Source: Porticoccaceae bacterium UBA1989 (GTDB taxonomy: Bacteria; Pseudomonadota; Gammaproteobacteria; Pseudomonadales; Porticoccaceae). From it: a stretch of DNA of 15,254 bases. Under the pieces are notes generated by a model that saw only the letters and a list, made by a program, of their open reading frames with translations, ran no database searches and was not told where the DNA came from. A program made the translations under genes and the position numbers. This document shows, piece after piece, positions 1 to 6,075 of this stretch (positions are counted from its first letter, which is position 1; every line of letters begins with the position of its first letter). The stretch is taken from NCBI GenBank assembly GCA_002335945.1, contig DDDD01000012.1, positions 1 through 15,254 on the forward strand, read 5' to 3'.

Positions 1-21
1 GTAGCTAAGATTATCGAGTAA
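1..21 (+). CDS. tuf: Elongation factor Tu, last six codons (partial)
   Basis: The window opens in frame with codons for V-A-K-I-I-E followed by TAA and an immediate in-frame TAG. VAKIIE is the usual C-terminus of bacterial EF-Tu, the GTPase that delivers aminoacyl-tRNA to the ribosome. Only six residues are visible, so the call also rests on position: a tuf gene ending the str operon commonly lies just upstream of rpsJ in gammaproteobacteria. The rest of the gene is outside the window. Confidence 0.8.
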   Translation, partial: VAKIIE

Positions 22-35
22 TAGAAAGTAGTAAT

Positions 36-61
36 AAAAGGGGCTCAATGAGTCCCTTTTT
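36..61 (+). terminator. Intrinsic terminator after tuf
   Basis: The arm GGGGCTC (40-46) pairs with GAGTCCC (50-56) across an AAT loop, with one G-T wobble. The stem is extended by AAAA (36-39) against TTTT (57-60), and the T run continues to 61. It lies 15 nt after the tuf stop and before the S10 promoter, so it should separate the str and S10 transcripts. Confidence 0.85.
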
Positions 62-102
62 AGTCTTGGGACCATTGTTTTAGAGTATTTGGTTCAAGTA
101 GG

Positions 103-169
103 TTAAATAATTTGGTTGCAGGTGTTAATTCACTTGACAGTCTCGGGGTGCGGCTCTAGAATTCGCGCT
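103..169 (+). promoter_or_regulatory. S10 operon promoter (sigma70 type, GC-rich discriminator)
   Basis: A perfect -35 box TTGACA (134-139) is followed by a 17-nt spacer and the -10 box TAGAAT (157-162, five of six consensus). Transcription probably starts near 168-170. The stretch after the -10 box, TCGCGC (163-168), is GC-rich, the discriminator type linked to ppGpp/DksA (stringent) control of ribosomal promoters. A/T-rich sequence upstream (TTAAATAATTT at 103-113 and GTTAATT at 124-130) falls where an UP element would bind the alpha subunit CTD. Box sequences are seen directly; strength and regulation are inferred. Confidence 0.85.
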
Positions 170-180
170 CGTTTTTCGGG

Positions 181-211
181 ACGGAAAGCAGTGTAAAATT
201 GCTGTAGCCGT
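181..211 (+). promoter_or_regulatory. Hairpin in the short S10 leader
   Basis: ACGG (181-184) can pair with CCGT (208-211). Inside it GCAGT (188-192) can pair with GCTGT (201-205) using wobbles, across a small internal loop. The leader is only about 75 nt, compared with about 170 nt for the L4-responsive S10 leader of E. coli. Whether this hairpin has any regulatory role is unknown. Confidence 0.35.
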
Positions 212-245
212 GAATTTAAAGTAGAGATAGCGGAGTTTCGCTTCC

Positions 246-557
246 ATGCAAAACCAAAGCATTAGGATTCGTCTTAAAGCCTTCGATCACAAGCTGATCG
301 ATACCTCGACACAAGAGATTGTTGAGACTGCAAGACGTACAGGCGCGCAAATTCGCGGCCCCATACCGTTGCCAACACGTAAAGAGAGATTCACCATTTT
401 GGTTTCTCCTCACGTAAACAAAGATGCGCGCGATCAGTACGAAATTCGCACGCACAAGCGTTTAATCGACATTGTCGAGCCAACAGAAAAAACTGTTGAT
501 GCGCTTATGAAATTGAATCTTGCTGCAGGCGTTGAAGTCCAAATCAGCTTAAGCTGA
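246..557 (+). CDS. rpsJ: 30S ribosomal protein S10 (NusE)
   Basis: S10 is a small-subunit head protein and also, as NusE, part of the NusB-NusE antitermination complex and the NusG link between transcription and translation. The 103-aa product equals the usual length. It starts MQNQSIRIRLKAFDH and carries the conserved GPIPLPTRKERFT (about residues 38-50) and HVNKDARDQYEIRTH (about 55-69). The ATG is preceded by a GCGGAG-like Shine-Dalgarno at 230-235. It is the first gene of the S10 operon, directly behind the promoter. It is followed by an unusually long 110-nt structured gap before rplC. Confidence 0.98.
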   Translation: MQNQSIRIRLKAFDHKLIDTSTQEIVETARRTGAQIRGPIPLPTRKERFTILVSPHVNKDARDQYEIRTHKRLIDIVEPTEKTVDALMKLNLAAGVEVQISLS

Positions 558-571
558 AAACGAATGTAGCG

Positions 572-652
572 GTCTAGCAGATAACTGCTGGGCAAGTACC
601 GATGTGTAATGTCTTGAAATAGACAGCCGTAGCGGGTAAGAGCCCCGTACAC
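572..652 (+). promoter_or_regulatory. Structured RNA element between rpsJ and rplC
   Basis: The 110-nt gap can fold into two modules. The first is a 9-bp hairpin: 572-580 pairs with 585-593 around an ATAA loop, with two G-T wobbles. The second is a possible three-way junction: GTGTA (604-608) pairs with TACAC (648-652), enclosing TGTCT/AGACA (610-614 with 621-625) and CGGG/CCCG (633-636 with 644-647). The fold ends just before the rplC Shine-Dalgarno (AAGAGG, 655-660). The pairings are read directly from the sequence. A regulatory function, for example control of L3/L4 translation or an RNA processing site, is inference. Confidence 0.5.
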
Positions 653-667
653 TGAAGAGGTTATAAA

Positions 668-1303
668 ATGAGAATAGGTATTGTCGGCCGCAAATGCGGT
701 ATGACTCGTGTGTTTACCGAAGACGGTGTGTCTATCCCTGTAACAGTGATAGAAGCGTCTCCTAATCGCATAACTCAGATTAAATCCGTAGAGACCGATG
801 GCTATTCAGCTATTCAGGTAACTGCCGGATCACGTAAAGCATCCCGAGTAGCTAAGCCCCAAGCAGGGCATTTCGCCAAAGCAGGCGTTGAAGCAGGTCG
901 TGGCAGTTGGGAATTCCGTTCAGAAGGTTCCGAAGAAGCATTTGAAGTTGGCAGTACGCTAACTGTAGGGCGCTTTGAAGAAGGCCAGATGGTTGATGTA
1001 ACGGGCACTTCCAAAGGTAAAGGTTTTCAGGGCGGCGTTAAGCGTTGGAACTTCGCTATGCAGGACGCCACTCACGGTAACTCGATCTCCCACAGAGCTC
1101 CTGGCTCGATTGGTCAAAACCAAACTCCTGGCCGTGTATTTAAAGGCAAGAAGATGGCTGGCCATATGGGTGCAGAGCAGGTTACTACACAGAATTTACA
1201 AGTTATACGCGTCGATGCGGAACGTAACTTATTGCTTATTAAGGGTGCCGTACCTGGCGCACCTGGTGGCAATATTATCGTTCGTCCGGCAGTGAAGGGT
1301 TAA
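668..1303 (+). CDS. rplC: 50S ribosomal protein L3
   Basis: L3 is an early-assembly large-subunit protein that binds domain VI of 23S rRNA and reaches toward the peptidyl transferase centre. The product is 211 aa (E. coli 209). The N-terminal RKCGMTRVF (8-16) is typical. The extended loop motif GSIGQNQTPGRVFKGKKMAG spans about 146-165; Gln150 matches the glutamine methylated by PrmB in E. coli. The ATG has the Shine-Dalgarno AAGAGG (655-660) at 7-nt spacing. It follows the structured gap after rpsJ and is 11 nt ahead of rplD. Confidence 0.98.
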   Translation: MRIGIVGRKCGMTRVFTEDGVSIPVTVIEASPNRITQIKSVETDGYSAIQVTAGSRKASRVAKPQAGHFAKAGVEAGRGSWEFRSEGSEEAFEVGSTLTVGRFEEGQMVDVTGTSKGKGFQGGVKRWNFAMQDATHGNSISHRAPGSIGQNQTPGRVFKGKKMAGHMGAEQVTTQNLQVIRVDAERNLLLIKGAVPGAPGGNIIVRPAVKG

Positions 1304-1314
1304 GGGGAGTGTCC

Positions 1315-1929
1315 ATGGAACTTGCGATTGCGACACCCAAGGGTAATAACGGAACTATTGAAGTTTCAGAAGCTGCTTTTGGAAATGAATTTAATCAGGA
1401 TCTGGTTCACCAGACTGTAGTAGCCTTCTTGGCAGGCGCCCGTCAGGGTACTCGCGCTCAGAAGAACCGCTCAGCTGTTTCTGGTGGTGGCCGTAAGCCG
1501 CACGCTCAGAAAGGTACAGGTCGTGCACGTGCTGGTACTATCCGCAGCCCAATCTGGCGCGGGGGCGGCGTTACATTCGCAGCCCAGCCACAGGATCATA
1601 GTCAGAAGCTAAACCGTAAGATGTATCGTTCAGCGATGCGTTCTATTGTTTCAGAGCTGGCTCGCCAGGATCGTCTGATCGTGGTTCAAGAATTTGACTT
1701 GGATGCACCTAAGACCAAAGCGCTCATTTCCAAGCTGGGTGAGTTCGGTCTCCAGGAAGCATTGATTGTCACAGAAGAAGTTAGCCACAATCTGTATCTG
1801 GCATCGCGCAACCTGCACAAGGTTGACGTACGTGACGCGGCTGCAGTGGATCCGGTTAGCTTGATTAATTTCGATAAGGTGCTGGTGACTGTTGCCGCGC
1901 TTAAAAAACTTGAGGAGCTTCTGGTATGA
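1315..1929 (+). CDS. rplD: 50S ribosomal protein L4
   Basis: L4 lines the peptide exit tunnel and is the autogenous repressor of the S10 operon in E. coli. I place the start at ATG 1315 (204 aa, MELAIATPKG). The Shine-Dalgarno AGGGGAG (1303-1309) then has sensible spacing and the N-terminus aligns with E. coli MELVLKD. An in-frame GTG at 1309 lies inside that Shine-Dalgarno and is unlikely. The long basic loop (about 42-100) carries GARQGTRAQK and QKGTGRARAG. Lys66 corresponds to E. coli Lys63, near the macrolide site. The C-terminal LHKVDVRDA is present. Its stop overlaps the rplW start (ATGA). Confidence 0.97.
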   Translation: MELAIATPKGNNGTIEVSEAAFGNEFNQDLVHQTVVAFLAGARQGTRAQKNRSAVSGGGRKPHAQKGTGRARAGTIRSPIWRGGGVTFAAQPQDHSQKLNRKMYRSAMRSIVSELARQDRLIVVQEFDLDAPKTKALISKLGEFGLQEALIVTEEVSHNLYLASRNLHKVDVRDAAAVDPVSLINFDKVLVTVAALKKLEELLV

Positions 1930-2222
1930 ATCAAGAGCGAATCTTCAAAGTGTTGCTAGGGCCGCACATTACTGAGAAATCAGCAATGTCGCAGGGTGCA
2001 GCAACTCAGGTTGTATTTAAGATTGCTAACAACGCCAACAAACTTGAAGTCAAAAAAGCGGTAGAGCAGCTATTTGAAGTTAAGGTTGACGGAGTTCGGT
2101 TAGTAAATGTCAAGGGCAAGACGCGTCGCACCAAGACCGGAATGGGTCAACGTAGCGATTGGAAGAAAGCCTATGTACGTTTGGCGGAAGGTCAAGATAT
2201 TGACTTTTCAGTAGCGGAGTAA
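1926..2222 (+). CDS. rplW: 50S ribosomal protein L23
   Basis: L23 sits at the tunnel exit and is the docking site for trigger factor and, in part, SRP. The product is 98 aa (E. coli 100). It has the N-terminal VLLGPHITEKS (9-19); Glu17 corresponds to E. coli Glu18, needed for trigger factor binding. The C-terminal half has the family pattern KVKDGVRLVNVKGKTRR-like basic loop followed by W-K-K-A-Y-V-R-L. Its ATG overlaps the rplD stop by four bases, so translation is probably coupled. Confidence 0.97.
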   Translation: MNQERIFKVLLGPHITEKSAMSQGAATQVVFKIANNANKLEVKKAVEQLFEVKVDGVRLVNVKGKTRRTKTGMGQRSDWKKAYVRLAEGQDIDFSVAE

Positions 2223-2232
2223 GGGGTTAGTC

Positions 2233-3054
2233 ATGGCAGTTATTAAAAGAAAACCAACCTCCCCAGGCCGTCGCTTTGTTGTCAGTGTTATTACTCCTGA
2301 CCTGCATAAAGGAGCGCCTTATGGGCCGCTTCTAGCGCCAAAGAAAAGATCTGGTGGTCGTAACAGCAGTGGTCGCATTACCGTGCGTCACATTGGTGGT
2401 GGTCACAAGCAGCATTACAGAATTATAGATTTCAAGCGTAATAAAGATGGTATTCCGGCAACAGTAGAGCGTTTGGAGTACGATCCTAATCGCACTGCAC
2501 ACATTGCCCTGCTTTGTTTTGCGGATGGTGAGCGTCGTTACATTATTGCGCCCAAGGGTGTTTCAGCTGGTGATACATTAGTTTCTGGCGAAGACGCTCC
2601 GATCAAAATTGGTAACAGCTTGCCGTTAAGTAAGATCCCGGTCGGTTCGGTTATCCATTGTGTAGAAATGAAGCCAGGTAAAGGAGCGCAGATTGCTCGT
2701 AGTGCTGCAGCTTCAGTTCAGTTAGTTGCCCGTGAAGGCGGCTACGCCACATTGCGTCTTCGCAGTGGTGAGATGCGCAAAATAGCAGTTAATTGCCGAG
2801 CGACTCTTGGTGAAGTTTGTAACAGTGAGCATAGCCTGCGCTCATTGGGTAAGGCTGGTGCGTCGCGCTGGCGTGGTATTCGACCTACCGTTCGCGGTGT
2901 GGCGATGAACCCGGTAGATCACCCACATGGTGGTGGTGAAGGACGTACCTCAGGTGGTCGTCATCCAGTTTCACCTTGGGGTATGCCAACTAAAGGCTAC
3001 AAGACGCGCAAGAACAAGCGCACTGACAAATACATTGTTCGTCGCCGCAAGTAA
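2233..3054 (+). CDS. rplB: 50S ribosomal protein L2
   Basis: L2 is a primary 23S rRNA binder needed for subunit joining and peptidyl transferase activity. Its 273 aa equal the E. coli length. Conserved blocks include SPGRR (10-14), GRITVRHIGGGHKQ (47-60), EYDPNR (82-87) and NPVDHPHGGGEG (226-237). His230 (His229 without the initiator Met) is the residue implicated in activity. The C-terminus KGYKTRKNKRTDKYIVRRRK is typical. A strong Shine-Dalgarno AAGGGG overlaps the rplW stop. The gap to rpsS is 38 nt. Confidence 0.98.
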   Translation: MAVIKRKPTSPGRRFVVSVITPDLHKGAPYGPLLAPKKRSGGRNSSGRITVRHIGGGHKQHYRIIDFKRNKDGIPATVERLEYDPNRTAHIALLCFADGERRYIIAPKGVSAGDTLVSGEDAPIKIGNSLPLSKIPVGSVIHCVEMKPGKGAQIARSAAASVQLVAREGGYATLRLRSGEMRKIAVNCRATLGEVCNSEHSLRSLGKAGASRWRGIRPTVRGVAMNPVDHPHGGGEGRTSGGRHPVSPWGMPTKGYKTRKNKRTDKYIVRRRK

Positions 3055-3092
3055 GCGTCGACTAACTAATTGAATATAAAAGGAAAGCAAAC

Positions 3093-3368
3093 GTGCCACG
3101 CTCTCTAAAAAAAGGACCATTCGTCGACCTGCATCTTGCTAAGAAGATTGAGGTTGCAGTCGCGAACAACGAACGTCGACCAATTAAGACTTGGTCTCGT
3201 CGCTCAATGATCCTGCCAGATATGGTTGGTCTTACGATCGCAATACACAATGGTCGTCAACATGTTCCTGTTTTGATCAACGAAGAAATGGTTGGTCACA
3301 AGCTGGGTGAATTTTCTCCAACACGTACCTATAAAGGGCACGTTGCGGATAAAAAAGCCAAGCGCTAA
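3093..3368 (+). CDS. rpsS: 30S ribosomal protein S19 (GTG start)
   Basis: S19 forms a complex with S13 in the 30S head near the A and P sites. The 91-aa product begins MPRSLKKGPFVDLHL, matching the family, so the start is GTG at 3093. AGGA (3081-3084) provides a Shine-Dalgarno at 8-nt spacing. Conserved TWSRRS (about 34-39), HNGRQHVPV and GHKLGEFSPTRTY follow. The C-terminal ADKKAKR is as expected. The non-ATG start is noteworthy because the next gene also uses GTG. Confidence 0.97.
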   Translation: MPRSLKKGPFVDLHLAKKIEVAVANNERRPIKTWSRRSMILPDMVGLTIAIHNGRQHVPVLINEEMVGHKLGEFSPTRTYKGHVADKKAKR

Positions 3369-3397
3369 GCGCGGCGTTGACTACGAGGTAGTAGATT

Positions 3398-3730
3398 GTG
3401 GAAGTACAAGCAAAGTTAAGAGGTGCCAAATTAGCAGCGCAGAAAGCGCGCTTGGTAGCCGATCAGATTCGCGGAAAGTCAGTTGAAAGTGCATTAGATA
3501 TTTTGCAGTTCAGCAACAAGAAAGGCGCGGACATAATTAAGAAGGTGCTCGAGTCGGCAATTGCCAACGCCGAGCATAATGATGGTGCAGATGTAGATGA
3601 GCTCAGAGTATCAACGATCTTTGTTGATGAAGGCATGACAATGAAGCGTATCAAGCCGAGAGCAAAGGGCCGTGCAGATCGAATATTTAAGCGCAGCTGT
3701 CACATCACTGTAAAAGTCGCTGAAAAGTAG
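3398..3730 (+). CDS. rplV: 50S ribosomal protein L22 (GTG start)
   Basis: L22 spans the large subunit and its beta-hairpin narrows the peptide exit tunnel beside L4. Its 110 aa are the same length as E. coli with the GTG start at 3398; GAGGT (3385-3389) is the Shine-Dalgarno. ARLVADQIRGK (17-27), the central VLESAIANAEHN (50-61) and FVDEG (75-79) are conserved. MKR at 82-84 is the tripeptide whose deletion gives erythromycin resistance in E. coli, and it is intact here. It lies 29 nt after rpsS and 24 nt before rpsC. Confidence 0.97.
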   Translation: MEVQAKLRGAKLAAQKARLVADQIRGKSVESALDILQFSNKKGADIIKKVLESAIANAEHNDGADVDELRVSTIFVDEGMTMKRIKPRAKGRADRIFKRSCHITVKVAEK

Positions 3731-3754
3731 AATTTAGGTTCGGGAGACCATTCA

Positions 3755-4432
3755 ATGGGTCAAAAAGTACATCCAACCGGTATCCGTCTAGGAATCGTTA
3801 AGAAGCATAGTTCTACCTGGTATGCAGATGGTAAAGACTACGCAGAGAAGCTGATTCAAGATTTGACCGTACGAGAGTTTATTAAAAAGAAACTCGACCA
3901 CGCGTCAGTGAGCCGTGTAGACATAGAGCGCCCGTCTGATAGTGCGCGAATTACAATTCATACAGCCCGCCCGGGTATCGTTATCGGTAAGAAGGGTGAG
4001 GATGTTGAAAGACTGCGACAGGAAATCTCTAAAAAGATGAACTGTTCAGTCAACATAAACATTGAAGAGATCCGCAAGCCAGATCTTGATGCTTCACTGA
4101 CAGCGCAGAACGTCGCGCAGCAGTTGGAACGTCGCGTTATGTTCCGTCGTGCTACTAAGCGTGCGGTACAGAATGCAATGCGCAGTGGCGCATTAGGAAT
4201 CAAGATCCAGGTTGGTGGACGCTTGGGTGGCGCAGAGATCGCAAGATCTGAATGGTACAGAGAAGGCCGTGTACCGCTGCACACACTGAGAGCTGATATT
4301 GACTATTCAACTGCCGAAGCTAATACCACGTATGGAATTATCGGTGTGAAGGTCTGGATCTTCAAAGGTGAAGTTCTGGGTGGTGAGGAAGCTGTTAAAG
4401 CGCCCGCCAAAAAAGACAGAAATAAGAATTAG
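3755..4432 (+). CDS. rpsC: 30S ribosomal protein S3
   Basis: S3 lies at the mRNA entry channel and contributes to mRNA unwinding. The 225-aa product (E. coli 233) starts MGQKVHPTGIRLGI. The type II KH domain contains ARPGIVIGKKGEDVERLR, with the GKKG signature at 78-81. The C-terminal domain carries GGRLGGAEIARSEWYREGRVPLHT in pieces around 163-186. The tail APAKKDRNKN is short and basic and explains the small length difference. It is 11 nt from rplP. Confidence 0.98.
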   Translation: MGQKVHPTGIRLGIVKKHSSTWYADGKDYAEKLIQDLTVREFIKKKLDHASVSRVDIERPSDSARITIHTARPGIVIGKKGEDVERLRQEISKKMNCSVNINIEEIRKPDLDASLTAQNVAQQLERRVMFRRATKRAVQNAMRSGALGIKIQVGGRLGGAEIARSEWYREGRVPLHTLRADIDYSTAEANTTYGIIGVKVWIFKGEVLGGEEAVKAPAKKDRNKN

Positions 4433-4443
4433 GGTAAAGCGAA

Positions 4444-4857
4444 ATGCTGCAACCAAAACGTACAAAATTCCGCAAGATGCACAAAGGCCGTAACCGTGGC
4501 CTTGCAGACCGCGGTAGCAAGGTTAGCTTTGGTGAGTTTGGTCTCAAAGCGTCTGGCCGTGGCCGTCTGACCGCAAGGCAGATAGAAGCAGCTCGTCGTG
4601 CGATGACTAGACACGTCAAGCGTGGTGGTAAGATTTGGATTCGAGTGTTCCCAGATAAGCCGATCACTAATAAGCCGCTTGAAGTTCGAATGGGTAAAGG
4701 TAAGGGTAATGTTGAGTACTGGGTTTGTTTGATCCAGCCAGGCAGAGTCCTCTACGAAATGGAAGGTGTTAGCGAAGAGCTGGCCCGCGAAGCTTTTGCT
4801 CTCGCAGCGGCCAAATTGCCGATTGCAACTACCTTTGTTAGACGCACGGTGATGTGA
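4444..4857 (+). CDS. rplP: 50S ribosomal protein L16
   Basis: L16 organises the A-site region and binds 5S and 23S rRNA. The product is 137 aa (E. coli 136), beginning MLQPKRTKFRKMHKGRNRG. The motif KPLEVRMGKGKGNVEYW (77-93) holds Arg82, corresponding to E. coli Arg81, which is hydroxylated by the RoxA/YcfD oxygenase. TARQIEAARRAMTR (43-56) is also conserved. The stop is only 2 nt before rpmC. Confidence 0.98.
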   Translation: MLQPKRTKFRKMHKGRNRGLADRGSKVSFGEFGLKASGRGRLTARQIEAARRAMTRHVKRGGKIWIRVFPDKPITNKPLEVRMGKGKGNVEYWVCLIQPGRVLYEMEGVSEELAREAFALAAAKLPIATTFVRRTVM

Positions 4858-4859
4858 AG

Positions 4860-5051
4860 ATGAAATCAAACGAATTGCGTGAAAAGTCAGTTGACGAATT
4901 AAAGTCCGCGTTGGGCGAAGAGCTCAAGCAGCAGTTTAAGTTGCGTATGCAGCTGTCGACTGGCCAGTTAAACGAAAGCCACTTGGTTATGCAGACACGC
5001 CGCAATATTGCGCGTATCAAAACTGCAATAAACTCGAAGGCAGGGGAATAA
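4860..5051 (+). CDS. rpmC: 50S ribosomal protein L29
   Basis: L29 is a small helical protein at the tunnel exit, adjacent to L23 and near the SRP and trigger factor sites. From ATG 4860 it is 63 aa (MKSNELREKS), the same length as E. coli. An in-frame GTG at 4854 would add only M-K and overlaps the rplP stop, but GGTGAT (4848-4853) is spaced properly for the ATG and not for the GTG. The signature QFKLRMQ and GQL lie mid-protein. The 2-nt gap to rplP implies coupling. Confidence 0.95.
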   Translation: MKSNELREKSVDELKSALGEELKQQFKLRMQLSTGQLNESHLVMQTRRNIARIKTAINSKAGE

Positions 5052-5053
5052 CT

Positions 5054-5320
5054 ATGACTGAATTACAAACGAGCTCAAGGACACTGACGGGTCGTATTGT
5101 CAGTGACAAAATGAACAAGACAATTACGGTCTTGGTTGAGCGTCGCGTTAAGCACCCGGTTTACGGGAAGATCTTGACTAAGTCGTCGAAGATTAAAGCG
5201 CATGATGAAACTAATGATGCGAATACAGGTGATCTAGTAACGATCGCAGAGTGCCGGCCTGTCTCTAAAGACAAGTCATGGAAACTGGTCAATATTGACG
5301 AGCGCGCTACTGCAGAGTAG
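5054..5320 (+). CDS. rpsQ: 30S ribosomal protein S17
   Basis: S17 is a primary 16S rRNA binder with an OB fold. The product is 88 aa (E. coli 84), with slightly longer termini. The core LTGRIVSDKMNKTITVLVER (11-30) and KHPVYGK (33-39) are typical, as is the later CRPVSKDKSW. The Shine-Dalgarno AGGGGA (about 5042-5047) overlaps the end of rpmC, and the gap is 2 nt. It is the last gene of the S10 block; only 32 nt follow before rplN. Confidence 0.97.
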   Translation: MTELQTSSRTLTGRIVSDKMNKTITVLVERRVKHPVYGKILTKSSKIKAHDETNDANTGDLVTIAECRPVSKDKSWKLVNIDERATAE

Positions 5321-5352
5321 TTCTGCATTTAGTAAAAGGTTCGGAGTAGAAA

Positions 5353-5721
5353 ATGATTCAAACAGAAAGTTATCTTGATGTAGCAGACAACAGCGGTGCA
5401 CGTCGCGTGATGTGTATCAAAGTGTTGGGCGGATCTCACCGTCGCTATGCTCGGGTTGGTGACATGATTAAAGTTACCGTTAAAGAAGCCATTCCCCGCG
5501 GCAAAGTGAAGAAAGGCCAGGTGATGACAGCTGTAGTTGTTCGCACCAGAAAAGGTTTGCGTCGTCCAGACGGCAGCTTGATCAAGTTTGATGACAACGC
5601 GGCAGTACTGTTGAATGCTAACTTGGCGCCAATTGGAACACGTATTTTTGGGCCGGTAACTCGTGAGCTGCGCACTGAGCGTTTTATGAGAATTATCTCC
5701 CTAGCACCTGAAGTGCTGTAA
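5353..5721 (+). CDS. rplN: 50S ribosomal protein L14
   Basis: L14 sits at the subunit interface and contributes to intersubunit bridges; it is also the binding site of the silencing factor RsfS. The product is 122 aa (E. coli 123), beginning MIQTESYLDVADNSGARR. The family motif is visible around 60-85 (AVVVRTRKG, then RRPDGS and FDDNA). It ends LRTERFMRIISLAPEVL. It is the first gene of the spc block, with no convincing promoter of its own. Confidence 0.98.
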   Translation: MIQTESYLDVADNSGARRVMCIKVLGGSHRRYARVGDMIKVTVKEAIPRGKVKKGQVMTAVVVRTRKGLRRPDGSLIKFDDNAAVLLNANLAPIGTRIFGPVTRELRTERFMRIISLAPEVL

Positions 5722-5735
5722 GCGAGGAATTAGAG

Positions 5736-6059
5736 ATGGCAATGCTAAAAATTAAACGGGATGACGAAGTAGTCGTTATCGCCGGTAAAGACAAGGGCAA
5801 GCGAGGCAAGGTACTTAAAGTACTGGAAAAGAATCGTTTGTTGGTCGCAGGTATTCAGATGATTAAAAAGCATCAGAAGCCTAATCCTCAGGCAGGTATT
5901 CCTGGCGGGATTATAGAAAAAGAAGCACCAATACAGGTTTCCAATGTCGCTATCTTTAATAGCGCAACCAATAAAGCGGATCGTGTAGGCTTTAAGGTTC
6001 AGGAAGATAATAAGAAGATTCGTATCTTCAAATCTAACGGCGAAGCCGTAGACGCTTAA
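5736..6059 (+). CDS. rplX: 50S ribosomal protein L24
   Basis: L24 is an assembly-initiator protein that binds the 5' part of 23S rRNA. The product is 107 aa (E. coli 104). The N-terminal KOW-type segment reads DDEVVVIAGKDKGKRGKV (9-26). KKHQKPNPQ (44-52) and GGIIEKEAPIQVSNVA (57-72) are family features. The start at 5736 is preceded by GAGGAAT-like sequence. A second ATG at 5742 is possible but would shorten the N-terminus. It is 14 nt after rplN and 16 nt before rplE. Confidence 0.96.
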   Translation: MAMLKIKRDDEVVVIAGKDKGKRGKVLKVLEKNRLLVAGIQMIKKHQKPNPQAGIPGGIIEKEAPIQVSNVAIFNSATNKADRVGFKVQEDNKKIRIFKSNGEAVDA

Positions 6060-6075
6060 GAAATAGGTAACCCCA

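Noticed and set aside
614..642. TTGAAA with TAAGAG at 17 nt as an internal promoter before rplC
   Set aside because: The -10 match is only three of six and both elements sit in the predicted stems; not convincing.
1309..1314. In-frame GTG upstream of the rplD ATG as an alternative start
   Set aside because: It lies inside the Shine-Dalgarno sequence AGGGGAG and adds residues absent from the L4 family; ATG 1315 fits both.
4854..4859. GTG start for rpmC overlapping the rplP stop
   Set aside because: No room for a Shine-Dalgarno; ATG 4860 gives the normal 63-aa L29.
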